Shown: piece by piece, positions 19,316 to 28,771 of the stretch
Position numbering within the stretch: the first letter of the stretch is position 1
How the letters are laid out: every line of letters begins with the position of its first letter
Origin: an uncultured Kordiimonas sp.
GTDB taxonomy: Bacteria > Pseudomonadota > Alphaproteobacteria > Sphingomonadales > Kordiimonadaceae
Direction of reading: 5' to 3'
NCBI GenBank assembly: GCA_947503575.1
Contig: CANNDZ010000001.1
Location: 992,001-1,056,000 of the forward strand
Length of the DNA: 64,000 bases
Notes under the pieces: model-generated
What the model saw: the letters and a program-made list of their open reading frames with translations, nothing else
Database searches by the model: none
What the model was told of the DNA's origin: nothing
Program-made: the position numbers and the translations under genes

Positions 19316-20344
19316 CTAGCTGGTTTCACCCGCCAGTTCCCGTCTCCAGGCTTCAAAAGCTATTTCATAATACCGCGGGTTGAAAAGTTGCCAGGTGCCA
19401 AGCGAAGCGGGCACCGTAAAGTCCGCCGCCCCTTCGGCGGGTGTTTTCCCCGCTGCGTATGAAGCGCGGGCCTTTTTCTCTACCAATTCAAGCAAGGCAA
19501 TATAATTGCTAAGCTCACTGGCTCTTGCAATGGCGCCGTGGCCGGTGACAATCACATTGTCAGGGTCTTTCAATAGGTGTTTTGCTGAAGTGGTCAGATG
19601 GCTGGGGATTGCGTCCACATAATTATGGAAAAGTCCGGCCCAAACCAGATCACCGGCAAACACGATGGGTGCGTCTTCTACGTGAATGGCAAGGTCAGAC
19701 GGCGTGTGCCCCTTCAGAGGGTGCAGGCGAATGGCGCGACCCCCCAGGTCCATGGTCAGGCTTTTGGTTTCGTCCGTAATGATGCGCGTTGGTAAAACGG
19801 GGCGGATCGCAGGTATGGCAAAATCGCTGCCATCGGGGGTTTGCTTCGCGCCTGCATAGCGCTCAAAAATCAATTGGTTGGTAGTGGCTGTTGCGATGAT
19901 TTCAGGACCGGATGCCCCTTGCTGGTATCCAGAAAGCCCGCCTGTGTGATCAGCGTGAAAATGGGTTACAATCACGTCTGTGACAGCTTTGCCCGTTAAT
20001 TTTTGTGCTTGGGCTGCTAACCAGGCGGCCCCTTCTGGCCGGAATGATCCATCAATAGCGACAACCTTATTGTCCCCCGCGATGATCCCACCGTTGCACA
20101 AGGTGGCAATGGCGGCGGGGTTAAAGCTGCCGTCTGGCTTTAGCGGTGTGGAGACAACGCCCCAAATGCCGGGGCCAAGTTCTTCCAGCCGGGCGAAGGG
20201 TTGTTCATCAACAATTTTGCCAAAGGCCGGGAAACTGCGCGCAGAGGCAACATTCGACAGGCTCATTAGCCCGACAGATGCGCCTGTTGCTGCCAGCCCT
20301 GTCATCATGCCTCGCCGTGAAAACCTTGTGCCCTGCCTACCCAT
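19316..20344 (-). CDS. Tat-exported metallo-beta-lactamase-fold hydrolase
   Basis: Zinc hydrolase of the MBL superfamily, 342 residues from the start chosen here. The motif HxHxDH is present in VTHFHADHTGG, with KGHTPSDLAIHV, FAGDLVW and VTGHG as later metal ligands. The N-terminus carries a twin-arginine signal (RFSRRGMMTGLAATGAS, then VASARSF). The frame is open to 20410, but the ATG at 20344 follows AAGGG and begins the Tat signal directly. Domain layout resembles the quinoprotein relay system/SoxH-type MBL proteins, but the substrate is unknown. It is followed about 190 bases away by a second Tat-exported enzyme, transcribed the same way. Confidence 0.85.
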   Translation of the reverse strand: MGRQGTRFSRRGMMTGLAATGASVGLMSLSNVASARSFPAFGKIVDEQPFARLEELGPGIWGVVSTPLKPDGSFNPAAIATLCNGGIIAGDNKVVAIDGSFRPEGAAWLAAQAQKLTGKAVTDVIVTHFHADHTGGLSGYQQGASGPEIIATATTNQLIFERYAGAKQTPDGSDFAIPAIRPVLPTRIITDETKSLTMDLGGRAIRLHPLKGHTPSDLAIHVEDAPIVFAGDLVWAGLFHNYVDAIPSHLTTSAKHLLKDPDNVIVTGHGAIARASELSNYIALLELVEKKARASYAAGKTPAEGAADFTVPASLGTWQLFNPRYYEIAFEAWRRELAGETS

Positions 20345-20536
20345 TTCCAGCCCTTTTTTATCCATTTCATTTAGATGGCCATACTCTGCCAGACATGGCA
20401 CGCAAATCAAATCGCAATGACGTTACCAACAACCCCTCATCAAGCACTCCGGGATATCAACGCATGTGGGCTCCAGGTTTTTTTGCTGAATATTCGACTA
20501 ATATCGCATGTACCGCCGTTATCGCAGTATCTGGGT

Positions 20537-21700
20537 TTACACCCAGCCCTTGTCGCGGAAAGCGCGCAATGTTCGGGCAAATTCCTGCATTTCTGATGGG
20601 GTGCCGATCGAAAGGCGGTTCCAGCCGTCCTCTGCCGTCATGCGCCGTCCAACCAAAACGCCGTTTTCAGCCATACGTTTTTTATAAATGTCCAGGTCGC
20701 TGCCAATACGGTGCAACACAAAATTAGTGTGTGCAGGTATGTGCGCCAGCCCAAGGTCGGCAAGCGTTTCTAACAAAATGTTTTTGGCTGTCTGGTTTGA
20801 TGCCAGGCTCTTGGCATAAAAGGCTTCATCCTTTAGAGACGCGATCGCGGCTGCCAGCCCGGTAGCACTCATGTTATAGTTGGCGGCAAATGGCCTGATG
20901 CGCTTTGCTGTTTCTGGTGCGGCTACACCAAAGCCAACTCGCATACCCGCCATGCCATACACTTTTGAAAAAGTTCTGGCGACGACGATGTTTTCCCTTC
21001 CGCGCCGGATTTCACCAATAAGGCTTGAATAGCCTACACTGTTTTTGGCGTAGTCAAAATAGGCTTCGTCAATCAGGAACAAGTGGCCGTCGGGTGCAGC
21101 GTTGATCCAGTCCATCAGGGCTGCTTGATCAACGATGGTGCCAGTTGGATTGTTGGGGTTGCATATGTTAATCAACAGCGGACCGTTTGTCGCTTCTGCG
21201 CGGGCTCTAAGTGCTGCAATATCGGTTACAAACCCGGCCCCCACTGGCACCTGAACCAATTGAAGGCCATAGCTGCGGGCATATCGTCTTACATCACCGA
21301 AGGTTGGATCAGGCTCTATCACTGTTGCCTTGACTTGCGCTGCGGTAGCAACAACCGCCTTGATCACATCCGTTGACCCATTGCCCAGAAGGATTTGGTC
21401 CGTGGGCACCCCATTTGATGTTGCCAACATATTGCGAAGGTCCGCAATGCTCGCATCGGCGTAGCGGTTGCCTTTGTTTTTCACGGCAAACGCGGCTGCA
21501 TCTTTTGCCGCGGGTGACATACCAAGCGAGTTTTCATTGAAGTTTAGCGGCAGAATGGACGCACCCTTGCGAAAAGGGAGAAGATGATCGTCCCGCGCTA
21601 ATGCCGGGGCAGCGATTGCGCCTGAGCCTATAATGGCTGCGCTTGCCGCCAGACTGCCCAATAAACGTCGCCGCGAGAGAGTTTGAAGCCCTGCTTCCAT
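20537..21700 (-). CDS. Tat-exported PLP aminotransferase (HisC-like, fold type I)
   Basis: Aminotransferase of the histidinol-phosphate/aromatic type: NICNPNNPTGT (PLP ring pocket), LIDEAYFDYA, and the Schiff-base lysine at about residue 246 in ARTFSKVYGMAGMRVGFG. The arginine for substrate carboxylate is in NRLSIGT. Unusually, the N-terminus is a twin-arginine signal (LSRRRLLGSLAASAAIIGSG, then APALA), so the folded PLP enzyme should reach the periplasm. The start ATG at 21700 has GGGGGA at 7 bases; a GTG two codons earlier is too close to it. It is the last gene after chorismate mutase and ubiD in one orientation. This context suggests an aromatic amino acid or prephenate aminotransferase rather than histidine biosynthesis. 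Confidence 0.88.
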   Translation of the reverse strand: MEAGLQTLSRRRLLGSLAASAAIIGSGAIAAPALARDDHLLPFRKGASILPLNFNENSLGMSPAAKDAAAFAVKNKGNRYADASIADLRNMLATSNGVPTDQILLGNGSTDVIKAVVATAAQVKATVIEPDPTFGDVRRYARSYGLQLVQVPVGAGFVTDIAALRARAEATNGPLLINICNPNNPTGTIVDQAALMDWINAAPDGHLFLIDEAYFDYAKNSVGYSSLIGEIRRGRENIVVARTFSKVYGMAGMRVGFGVAAPETAKRIRPFAANYNMSATGLAAAIASLKDEAFYAKSLASNQTAKNILLETLADLGLAHIPAHTNFVLHRIGSDLDIYKKRMAENGVLVGRRMTAEDGWNRLSIGTPSEMQEFARTLRAFRDKGWV

Positions 21701-21752
21701 GTTCACATCCCCCTGTTTGATGGTTCAGGAAGACTATGGCAGAGCATAGGCT

Positions 21753-23261
21753 TTACTTCCAAATCTTTTCGCCGCTGCCGGGAATGCCCAGCGCATCCCA
21801 AATTGCGTCTACCTTATCTATGACGGTATCATCCATGCGGATTTGTTCGCCCCATTCCCGGTGGGTTTCGTTGCCAACCTTGTTGGTGGCATCAAGCCCC
21901 AGTTTGCCGCCCAAACCACTTTCCGGGCTGGCAAAATCCAGATAATCAATCGGCGTATTTTCAATTGTTACAATGTCGCGCACAGGGTCCATACGGGTTG
22001 AAATAGCCCACATCACATCCTTCCAGTCGCGGCAATCAATGTCGTCATCAACCACAATAACGAACTTGGTGTAGACAAACTGCCGCAAATAAGACCAAAC
22101 CCCTGTCATGACGCGTTTTGCGTGTCCAGCGTAGGCTTTCTTGATGCTAACGACTGCGATGCGGTAACTGCAGCCTTCTGGCGGCAGCCAAAAGTCAACC
22201 ACCTCCGGGAATTGCTGTTGCAACAGGGGAATGAAAACCTCGTTTAGGGCTTCACCAAGCACACTTGGTTCATCAGGCGGCCTGCCGGTGTAAGTGGACA
22301 GGTAAATTGGGTCCTTCCGCATGGTGATGGCAGTTACATTGAACACTGGGAACTGCTCTACGGAGTTGTAGTAACCGGTGTGATCACCGTATGGGCCTTC
22401 ATCGGCATACTCATCAAGGCTGACGTAGCCTTCAATGACCATTTCTGCTGTTGCCGGCACTTGCAAGGGCACTGTTTTACAGTCAACTAACGGCACTTTT
22501 TTGCCGCGTAACAAGCCCGCAAATTGATATTCAGACAATGTGTCGGGCACGGGGGTAACGGCGGCAAGGATTGTTCCGGGGTCTGCCCCGATAACGGCTG
22601 CTGCGGGTACAGGCTCCCGTTTTTCCTGCTTCCAGCGCTGGTATTGTTGTGCGCCGCCCCGGTGCTTTAGCCAGCGCATGAGCGTTTTATTTTTACCAAG
22701 GCGCTGCATCCGGTAGATGCCAAGATTGTAATTGTCTTCGGCTTTTCCTGATGGGCCTTTAGTGACGATCAGGGGCCAGGTGATCAGGGGGGCAGGTTCG
22801 CCGGGCCAGCATGTCTGTATTGGCAGTTTAAAAAGGTCAATATCATCGCCGGTTAGCACGACATCCTGCACCGGACCGCTGCGAACTTTCTTTGGACGCA
22901 TGGATAATACCTGCTTGGCAAGCGGCAACAGGTCTATCGCATCCTTAACACCGCGCGGTGGTTCCGGTTGCCGCAAAAACGCCAGGGTTTCTCCCACTTC
23001 GCGCAGTTGGTCTGGCGTGCGGTCCATGCCCCATGCCACGCGCTCGACGGTGCCGAACAAATTGACGAGTACGGGCATGTCTGACTTTTCGCCGCGCTCG
23101 TTGATGACATTTTCAAATAAGATCGCGGGCCCACCCTTACCTAAAACACGGGTTTGGATTTCTGTCATTTCCAGATTGGTGGACACGGGTTCAGTAACAC
23201 GGACCAGCCTGCCTTCGGTTTCTAACCGTTCCAGGAATTCTCTTAATGAATCATATGCCAT
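21753..23261 (-). CDS. ubiD: UbiD family decarboxylase (prenylated-FMN dependent)
   Basis: About 502 residues, close to E. coli UbiD, which decarboxylates 3-polyprenyl-4-hydroxybenzoate in ubiquinone synthesis using prenylated FMN. The active-site segment [17 protein letters not shown] carries the conserved Glu and Asp, and other family segments are seen ([45 protein letters not shown]). The frame opens upstream at a TTG, but [13 protein letters not shown] from 23261 is the normal N-terminus. It lies between a periplasmic-type chorismate mutase and an exported aminotransferase in the same direction. Chorismate also feeds ubiquinone, so the grouping has some logic. ubiX is not in the window. 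Confidence 0.93.
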   Translation of the reverse strand: MAYDSLREFLERLETEGRLVRVTEPVSTNLEMTEIQTRVLGKGGPAILFENVINERGEKSDMPVLVNLFGTVERVAWGMDRTPDQLREVGETLAFLRQPEPPRGVKDAIDLLPLAKQVLSMRPKKVRSGPVQDVVLTGDDIDLFKLPIQTCWPGEPAPLITWPLIVTKGPSGKAEDNYNLGIYRMQRLGKNKTLMRWLKHRGGAQQYQRWKQEKREPVPAAAVIGADPGTILAAVTPVPDTLSEYQFAGLLRGKKVPLVDCKTVPLQVPATAEMVIEGYVSLDEYADEGPYGDHTGYYNSVEQFPVFNVTAITMRKDPIYLSTYTGRPPDEPSVLGEALNEVFIPLLQQQFPEVVDFWLPPEGCSYRIAVVSIKKAYAGHAKRVMTGVWSYLRQFVYTKFVIVVDDDIDCRDWKDVMWAISTRMDPVRDIVTIENTPIDYLDFASPESGLGGKLGLDATNKVGNETHREWGEQIRMDDTVIDKVDAIWDALGIPGSGEKIWK

Positions 23262-23326
23262 AAAGGCGGTTATAGGGCAGGGGTCCGTCCTCGCCAAGCC
23301 TGATAATGTCGCAGGTTAAAAACCGA

Positions 23327-23902
23327 CTAATTCCCGCATGATAAGTCGGTCGGGGCGATGTCACGGACGGCGACATGCCATTCCTGCGCCGTGAACAGGT
23401 TGCTGGTTGGCGCTGCTCTTAGGGTATTAATGTCATGGCATGTTACTGTTAGTGCACGCAATTGAATGTGCATACCGATCAACTGGTGTGTCAGGTTGCT
23501 GATTTTGGGACGAATATCTTTTACAAGATCTTGGGGTTGGGTGCTGTCAAAGGATGCATTATCCGCCCGCCATGTTTGAAACAACCTGGACTGAATCATT
23601 TTTGCAGCCATCATTTGGGCGGTAACGGCCTGTTGTGCATAGATTGGGTCCATACCCATATTTTTGGCCCGATGAACTGTGCGGTTCAGAATTTGCGCTT
23701 CCCGCGCCAAATCCTCAACCGGTAGGTTTCTATCCCACTTATAGCGCGCCACCGCAGGCATCAGCTCCAATCTTTGCTGCACAAGGCTTTGTACCTGATC
23801 AATCAGTAGCGCTGAACCATCGGTTTCAGAAGCACCCGCTGACTTGTGCAAAAAACACAGCACTAAAATGAACGCAGCTGATTTTAGCAATATGGTTCTC
23901 AT
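23327..23902 (-). CDS. Secreted chorismate mutase, AroQ type (periplasmic class)
   Basis: Converts chorismate to prephenate. The 191-residue protein has a signal peptide (about 1-23, ending near SAGA) and an all-helical AroQ domain: QSLVQQRLELMPAVARYKW supplies the first-helix Arg and Lys. The segments LPVEDLAREAQILNRTV and QQAVTAQMMAAKMIQ match the gamma-class periplasmic enzymes. It contains two Cys in the C-terminal half (TVTCHD and LSCGN), as in other secreted forms with a disulfide. It heads a minus-strand run with ubiD 65 bases away and the Tat aminotransferase. Secretion of a chorismate mutase is uncommon and points to a periplasmic aromatic route. Confidence 0.85.
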   Translation of the reverse strand: MRTILLKSAAFILVLCFLHKSAGASETDGSALLIDQVQSLVQQRLELMPAVARYKWDRNLPVEDLAREAQILNRTVHRAKNMGMDPIYAQQAVTAQMMAAKMIQSRLFQTWRADNASFDSTQPQDLVKDIRPKISNLTHQLIGMHIQLRALTVTCHDINTLRAAPTSNLFTAQEWHVAVRDIAPTDLSCGN

Positions 23903-24009
23903 GATTTTGTTTAGCGCAAAAAAGCAGCAAATCAGCTACTAAAAGCGAAATTTGTTGAAAAACAGGATGGTTTGATCATCATGCAATGGATTGATAGGGC
24001 AAATACGCG

Positions 24010-24582
24010 ATGGAAACAAATCAGCAGATGAGAGGCACGCCAATTACTCGCGGCGGCGGACGGTTGGTTCGTGTTGGGTGGCGGTCGGTCGGTTACAGTG
24101 TCGATGACGCAACGAAAGGCCGGTATCGGATTTTCAGTATGCTGTTGTTTCTGCTTGCTGTTAGTGTTGGTGTAGCAACAGCTTGGGGTGCAAGTTTCAT
24201 ATTTTTCACCTACGCTGTGCCACTGGCCACAAAAGTTACGCCGATTTTTCGCGATTACCCTCAGATTTTTCTACTGCTCATTTACCTAAGTACTTTGTTT
24301 TTTGGGGGGCTGATATTCTGGCACTTGCGAGCAAAAATGGGCGAAAGTCTGGTTAAAGGCGGGACAAAACTTCATGACGGCTTTGAGCTGCTGGAGCAAC
24401 GGCGCAGGAGTTCCCTGAAACGCAAGCGGCAGCGCATTCCGCTTTTGCTGATTATCGCTGGGCTTGCGTTTGCACCGCATGGATTAAGCAGCAGTCTGAC
24501 AACTTTTTTAATTCTGATTCCGCTGTATTTTCTGGTCGAGGGTATCGTGTTCCAAGTTTTGCTGAAAAAGCCTGCGTCCTAA
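24010..24582 (+). CDS. Four-TM membrane protein of unknown function
   Basis: I do not recognise the family. The 190 residues contain a basic N-terminal tail (about 1-40) and hydrophobic helices at about 42-68, 84-105, 142-158 and 162-182. The cytoplasmic loop of about 106-140 is strongly basic (RRRSSLKRKRQR). The gene diverges from the chorismate mutase and ends 6 bases before the convergent VOC gene. Ordinary base composition. Possibly a housekeeping lineage-specific protein. Confidence 0.6.
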   Translation: METNQQMRGTPITRGGGRLVRVGWRSVGYSVDDATKGRYRIFSMLLFLLAVSVGVATAWGASFIFFTYAVPLATKVTPIFRDYPQIFLLLIYLSTLFFGGLIFWHLRAKMGESLVKGGTKLHDGFELLEQRRRSSLKRKRQRIPLLLIIAGLAFAPHGLSSSLTTFLILIPLYFLVEGIVFQVLLKKPAS

Positions 24583-24588
24583 AGTTCT

Positions 24589-25014
24589 TTATTTTGCGAA
24601 TAACTGGCTGGGGTCCCTGAAAGACTTGAATTCAAGGGCATTGCCTGCGGGATCAAGGAAAAACATGGTGGCTTGCTCGCCAACTTCCCCTTCAAATCTG
24701 ATTTTTGGCTTCAAAACAAACTTAACATTCTGCGCAGTAAGCTTGCCTGCCAGCACGTGCCAGTGCTCCCAATCTAAAACACATCCATAATGAAAAGTGG
24801 GTACTGCGTCGCCGTCGACAGCATTGGCATCCGGTTGACCGACGGGTGTTCCCAGATGCACGACGAATTGGTGCCCAAACAGGTTGAAGTCAATCCAGGT
24901 GTCTGATGACCGGCCTTCGGGACATTCCAGAATACCACCATAAAATGCCCGCGCTGCCGATAGATCGTCTACTGGCACGGCCAAGTGGAAGGGCTGCAGT
25001 GCGCGAGGGCTCAT
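24589..25014 (-). CDS. VOC family (glyoxalase/dioxygenase fold) protein
   Basis: A 141-residue metalloprotein of the vicinal-oxygen-chelate fold. It has two beta-alpha-beta-beta-beta modules: [25 protein letters not shown] and the C-terminal [18 protein letters not shown], where the His and Glu would bind metal. Reaction unknown. The ribosome site AGGAGA lies at the end of the upstream M20 gene (12-base gap), so the two are probably translated from one message. Confidence 0.85.
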   Translation of the reverse strand: MSPRALQPFHLAVPVDDLSAARAFYGGILECPEGRSSDTWIDFNLFGHQFVVHLGTPVGQPDANAVDGDAVPTFHYGCVLDWEHWHVLAGKLTAQNVKFVLKPKIRFEGEVGEQATMFFLDPAGNALEFKSFRDPSQLFAK

Positions 25015-25025
25015 TATTCGGTCTC

Positions 25026-26357
25026 CTAATTCGCGGGCATTAGCTCCAGAACGGCAACAGTCATCGCCCTGACACCAGATTTGATGGAGGACTCCGGTTC
25101 AATTTTGAAAAACGGTGAATGATGGCCCGCAACACGTGGCCCCCCGTTTTCCTGGGCGTCCAGGTCAGCTTGCGGTGTGCCGCCAATCGCAAAATAGAAC
25201 CCGGGAATTGGGGGCTCCACATTTGTGAAATACGGGAAATCTTCTGCACCCATGCCGCGCTGAATAGCCGGGGCCGTGCCATCTGTACCAAATGTTTGCT
25301 CAAACACAGCCCCCAAACGCGCGGACAGGGCCTTGTCATTGTATGTTGTGGGCGTGGACTCGATGGATAAATCCACTTTTGGCAACCGGTCTTCCGGTAA
25401 TCCGGCAACGCGGCCCATATTTTCGGCGATACGCTTTATACCCTGCAAAAGCTTTTCGCGGACGGCTTCGTCGTTGGAGCGCACAGTCAGCTGCAAATCG
25501 GCGTGGTCAGAAATAATGTTGTGTTTATTGCCCGCATGAAAAGAGCCGACGGTTACAACACCGGCCTCCAGTGGGGAAATCTCCCGGGACACAAGTGTCT
25601 GCAGGGCGGTAACAATTTGTGATGCCAGTACAATAGGGTCGTTGCCGAGATGCGGTGATGCGCCGTGCGTGCCAGTGCCGTAAACGCGGATATCAACGCT
25701 ATCGGAACTAGAGTAGGTTAAGCCTGAGCCGTAAATGACCTGCCCGGCTGGTTCGCCTGCCGCCACATGAAGTGCCAGCGCATAGTCTGGCCGGCCAAAA
25801 CGCTCATAGAGGTTGTCTTCAACCATAGCCTTGGCACCGCCGATGCGTTCCTCTGCCGGCTGCCCTACCAGCATCAAAGTACCACGCCACTGGTCGCGCA
25901 TAGCGACCAGACGCCGTGCAGTCCCTACGAGTGATGTCATGTGCATATCGTGGCCACAGGCGTGCATCACCGGCATTTCAACGCCATTAATGTTTATCTG
26001 CCGGGCTTTCGATGCATATGGCAGTCCTGAGTTTTCCTTCACGGGCAAGCCATCCATGTCAGCCCGCACGAGCACCTGAGGGCCGTCGCCGTTTTTCATC
26101 ATTGCCACAAGGCCCGTGCCGCCAACGCCGGTTGTGACCTCAAAACCCAGTTGTCTGAGTTCGTCAGCCATGCGGGCAGCAGTTTTGGTTTCTACGAAGG
26201 ACAATTCCGGGTTCTGGTGGAAATGCATGAATAGGGGCTCAAGATACCCATAGTCTGCATTGATGGCGTCTGTCAGATCATCAGCAGATGCCGACCATGC
26301 AAGTGCCGTTGATAGCAGGCCACTGACAAGCGCCCGTTTAATGATTGAGTTAGACAT
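25026..26357 (-). CDS. Exported M20 family metallo-amidohydrolase
   Basis: Aminoacylase/carboxypeptidase G2-type dinuclear metal enzyme that cleaves N-acyl amino acids or similar amides. From the ATG at 26357 (GGGAGGG five bases upstream), residues 1-25 form a signal peptide ([17 protein letters not shown]), so it acts in the periplasm. Metal and catalytic motifs include [21 protein letters not shown] (general-base Glu), [11 protein letters not shown] and [11 protein letters not shown]. The central dimerisation domain has [15 protein letters not shown]. An open frame continues eight codons upstream but lacks a ribosome site. Confidence 0.9.
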   Translation of the reverse strand: MSNSIIKRALVSGLLSTALAWSASADDLTDAINADYGYLEPLFMHFHQNPELSFVETKTAARMADELRQLGFEVTTGVGGTGLVAMMKNGDGPQVLVRADMDGLPVKENSGLPYASKARQININGVEMPVMHACGHDMHMTSLVGTARRLVAMRDQWRGTLMLVGQPAEERIGGAKAMVEDNLYERFGRPDYALALHVAAGEPAGQVIYGSGLTYSSSDSVDIRVYGTGTHGASPHLGNDPIVLASQIVTALQTLVSREISPLEAGVVTVGSFHAGNKHNIISDHADLQLTVRSNDEAVREKLLQGIKRIAENMGRVAGLPEDRLPKVDLSIESTPTTYNDKALSARLGAVFEQTFGTDGTAPAIQRGMGAEDFPYFTNVEPPIPGFYFAIGGTPQADLDAQENGGPRVAGHHSPFFKIEPESSIKSGVRAMTVAVLELMPAN

Positions 26358-26462
26358 TTTCCCTCCCCAGAGTTTGGCCAACCGTGTGGCTCAGCCCGCA
26401 CTATAAAACGAGTATCCAGTAATTAGCTTGTATCGCGTTAATACCTGTTATTCTGACACCTT

Positions 26463-27362
26463 TTAGTCAATATCGCCAAAATGCTTCAATGCGGCAATAG
26501 CAATTTCATCACCCCATTCTTGCACAAAATGACCGCCATCTTCAATTTCCATTGGCTCGGGGCACCCTTTTATGAGTTTGCGCAGCATATGCATGGCAGG
26601 TGGGCCGAGCACCGGGTCTTGCATTCCGATGGCCATAAAGCTTTCACCTTGCCAATCGTTGGCCCAAAAAGCGGCGGCGCGTTTTGATGTTTCTATCCCT
26701 TCCATACCAGGATCCGTCATGACCAGTGCAGGAAAGCGCCGCGCCCCTGCTTTGTAAGTGTCATCAGGGAAGGGGGCATCATAGGCCGCGATCTCTGCTT
26801 CGGTCAGATGGGGGGTGCCACGAGCGATGATTTTGCCGATTGGCAGGTTAGGCGTGTTGGCCACATAATCGCGCCACGCATGGAACCCCTCGCTTGCCCC
26901 CATACCTGTTGCGATCGCTGTGTTCATAACGATCAGGCGCGTGAACCGGGTTTTCATATCCACGGGCAGTGTGAGGCCCAGAAGGCCACCCCAGTCCTGG
27001 CAAACCAACGTTATGTTTTGTAGGTCCAGCCGTTCAATGAACCGCAGCAGCGCGTTACGATGAAAATGGAACGTGTAATCATTGTCATTTGTGGGTTTGT
27101 CAGACCGTCCAAAGCCAATTAGATCAGGTGCTATGACGCGAGCACCTGAAACAACGAAATGAGGGATCATGCGCCGGTACAGATAGGACCAGCTTGGTTC
27201 GCCGTGCAAACACAGGAAAACCCTGTCAGCATTTGAGGGCCCTTCATCGACATAGGCCATTCGGATACTGTCATACCCATCCAGCCCTTCAACATAATGT
27301 GGGGCGTACGGCCAGTCAGGCAGGTTTTCAAAGCAAGCATCGGGTGTGCGAACCACGTCCAT
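26463..27362 (-). CDS. Haloalkane dehalogenase, subfamily HLD-I (DhlA-like)
   Basis: Alpha/beta-hydrolase that hydrolyses carbon-halogen bonds to alcohols in the cytoplasm. Numbered from the ATG at 27362, the nucleophile is Asp123 in VCQDWGG, followed by halide-binding Trp124. The cap-domain Trp is in GFHAWRDY, the acid is Asp249 in AIGMQDPVLG and the base is His278 in GGHFVQEWG. The oxyanion loop HGEPSWSYLYRRM is diagnostic. The order and spacing follow Xanthobacter DhlA closely, including both halide tryptophans. AGAGGA lies six bases before the ATG at 27362; an in-frame ATG at 27368 is too close to it. Activity is likely but the substrate range is unknown. Confidence 0.88.
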   Translation of the reverse strand: MDVVRTPDACFENLPDWPYAPHYVEGLDGYDSIRMAYVDEGPSNADRVFLCLHGEPSWSYLYRRMIPHFVVSGARVIAPDLIGFGRSDKPTNDNDYTFHFHRNALLRFIERLDLQNITLVCQDWGGLLGLTLPVDMKTRFTRLIVMNTAIATGMGASEGFHAWRDYVANTPNLPIGKIIARGTPHLTEAEIAAYDAPFPDDTYKAGARRFPALVMTDPGMEGIETSKRAAAFWANDWQGESFMAIGMQDPVLGPPAMHMLRKLIKGCPEPMEIEDGGHFVQEWGDEIAIAALKHFGDID

Positions 27363-27499
27363 TTTCATTCCTCTCAGCGTTAGTTTGCATGAAGCAACAC
27401 AGCGTGAGATAGACTGGATGGCGGGTCAAACCATATTTTTTTGGGCTCTGGATCACTGCGGCGTTGACTCAGGTAGGTCGCTTCGCTATTCACGGCGAC

Positions 27500-27589
27500 G
27501 GAGACGTGGCTGAGTGGCTGAAAGCGCTCCCCTGCTAAGGGAGTATACGGGCAACTGTATCGAGGGTTCGAATCCCTTCGTCTCCGCCA
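27500..27589 (+). tRNA. tRNA-Ser (anticodon GCU)
   Basis: The 90-base gene has acceptor arms GGAGACG (27500-27506) and CGTCTCC (27579-27585), discriminator G and an encoded CCA. The D loop has GGCTGAGTGGCTGAAAGC, the anticodon stem-loop reads CTCCC-CTGCTAA-GGGAG (anticodon GCT), and the long variable arm of class II tRNAs precedes GGTTCGAATCC in the T arm. It reads serine codons AGC and AGU. Serine tRNAs are frequent integration sites, and the DNA changes character to its right. Confidence 0.97.
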
Positions 27590-28057
27590 CTTATCTTTAG
27601 AGAAACTTTCTCTCCAATTTCTAAAAATTCATTTCACCTAATAATTCAATGACTTGACTGCAGCTTGTGTCATGGATCCGGCTGGAGTTAGCCTAATATG
27701 GGCTTGTGAATCTCGCTCCTACCCAGCGACTTTCTCTGGCGCATCAGTTGCTTGCAAATTGGTTGTGGGATTTGGCAGCCAATTTCGTGGGGACTAATTG
27801 AGAAATGGATATATCACGATTCAAAGTAAATTGCGGGTTCGACCCAAAGCGGCATTCTCGTCTGTTCCGAACTCATGCTCTGTGGGCGATAAGCATAAGT
27901 TATCGGTAGTAAATTTAGTGACCAATAATGGCCTGTTTGCGCTCACATGAAACTGCAGCCGACGGCGAACCTACACCTAACTTTCAATTACAATTTATCA
28001 ATTTATACTTGATTTTAGCTGGAGTTTATAGGCCACAGCTATCAAGCGGATATTGGT
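27590..28057. other. Gene-free AT-rich stretch after the tRNA
   Basis: I see no convincing gene. A perfect inverted repeat AGAGAAA-C-TTTCTCT at 27599-27613 starts ten bases after the tRNA CCA; it may be a weak terminator, but no T run follows. I found no second copy of the tRNA 3' end in this stretch. Base composition is visibly lower in GC than to the left. Confidence 0.5.
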
Positions 28058-28771
28058 ATGACCGAAGAACCGTTCAACAATGAGAATAATGGAAACCCGG
28101 AGACTGTCATCTCGGAATTGAGTAAAGTCTCAGAGCTTCTACTCAAAGACTTTGACCTAGCATGGCAGTATTACAACAGAAACTTAGATGAGAGAAACAG
28201 GCTGTTCGAACTATTTCTGAAGTTTGTTAGCTTGCCACTTTTTGTTGTCTCTTCCGTTATTGCGCTAATCCCTCTCAGCTCTACTAGCGAGCAAACGAAC
28301 AACGTATTGAAAATATTTGATTTCCTGACATATCCACCCCTGGTTTGGTCTACAATTGTACTTTTCGGTGTTTCTTGTTTGCTCGGGTTCATCATCTACA
28401 TTGTGATGATTAAGGAAGAACAAGTAGCCAAAGACTATCTGGCTTTCATGGGCGAAGTTCGTAAACGTCTGCAAAGAGAACATCAGTGGCTCGAAGGCTA
28501 TCTCAAAACTAGTCCTGCAAGACGTAGCCCTTTCGGCAAGGTAAGTTTCTGGCGAACACTCAAAATTGTTGTCCCATTATCTGCAATTCTCGCGACGGCC
28601 GCGCTTTTGCTGCTTGCGACAACTGGACGCTATGAGGGAATGAGTGTGTTGGTGACTTTGTCATTTTGGCTACTTTGTTTTGGGGACTGTTTGCGCTTAG
28701 CGGCGAAATGCTTGAAACACGCTTGCAAGCGGATGCCACTTTTGACCAGAGATTTAAAGTTTACCCCCTAA
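28058..28771 (+). CDS. Four-TM membrane protein of unknown function
   Basis: No family recognised. The 237 residues have a charged N-terminal helix (about 15-55, DFDLAWQYYNRNLDERNRLF), a first TM pair (about 54-73 and 95-117), a basic helical cytoplasmic segment (about 120-165) and a second TM pair (about 172-190 and 196-213). The layout resembles small membrane effector-type proteins, but there is no partner enzyme nearby and I make no functional claim. It stands alone between the tRNA and the polysaccharide locus, with AT-rich DNA on both sides, as expected of acquired DNA. Confidence 0.55.
   Translation: MTEEPFNNENNGNPETVISELSKVSELLLKDFDLAWQYYNRNLDERNRLFELFLKFVSLPLFVVSSVIALIPLSSTSEQTNNVLKIFDFLTYPPLVWSTIVLFGVSCLLGFIIYIVMIKEEQVAKDYLAFMGEVRKRLQREHQWLEGYLKTSPARRSPFGKVSFWRTLKIVVPLSAILATAALLLLATTGRYEGMSVLVTLSFWLLCFGDCLRLAAKCLKHACKRMPLLTRDLKFTP

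Noticed and set aside
20146-20727. 193-codon plus-strand frame over the MBL and aminotransferase genes
   Set aside because: It crosses the starts and ends of two real minus-strand genes and resembles no protein.
28058-28771. Membrane effector of a defence system (SLATT-like)
   Set aside because: Only the TM layout is similar. There is no nucleotide cyclase, TIR or other partner nearby, so function is left open.
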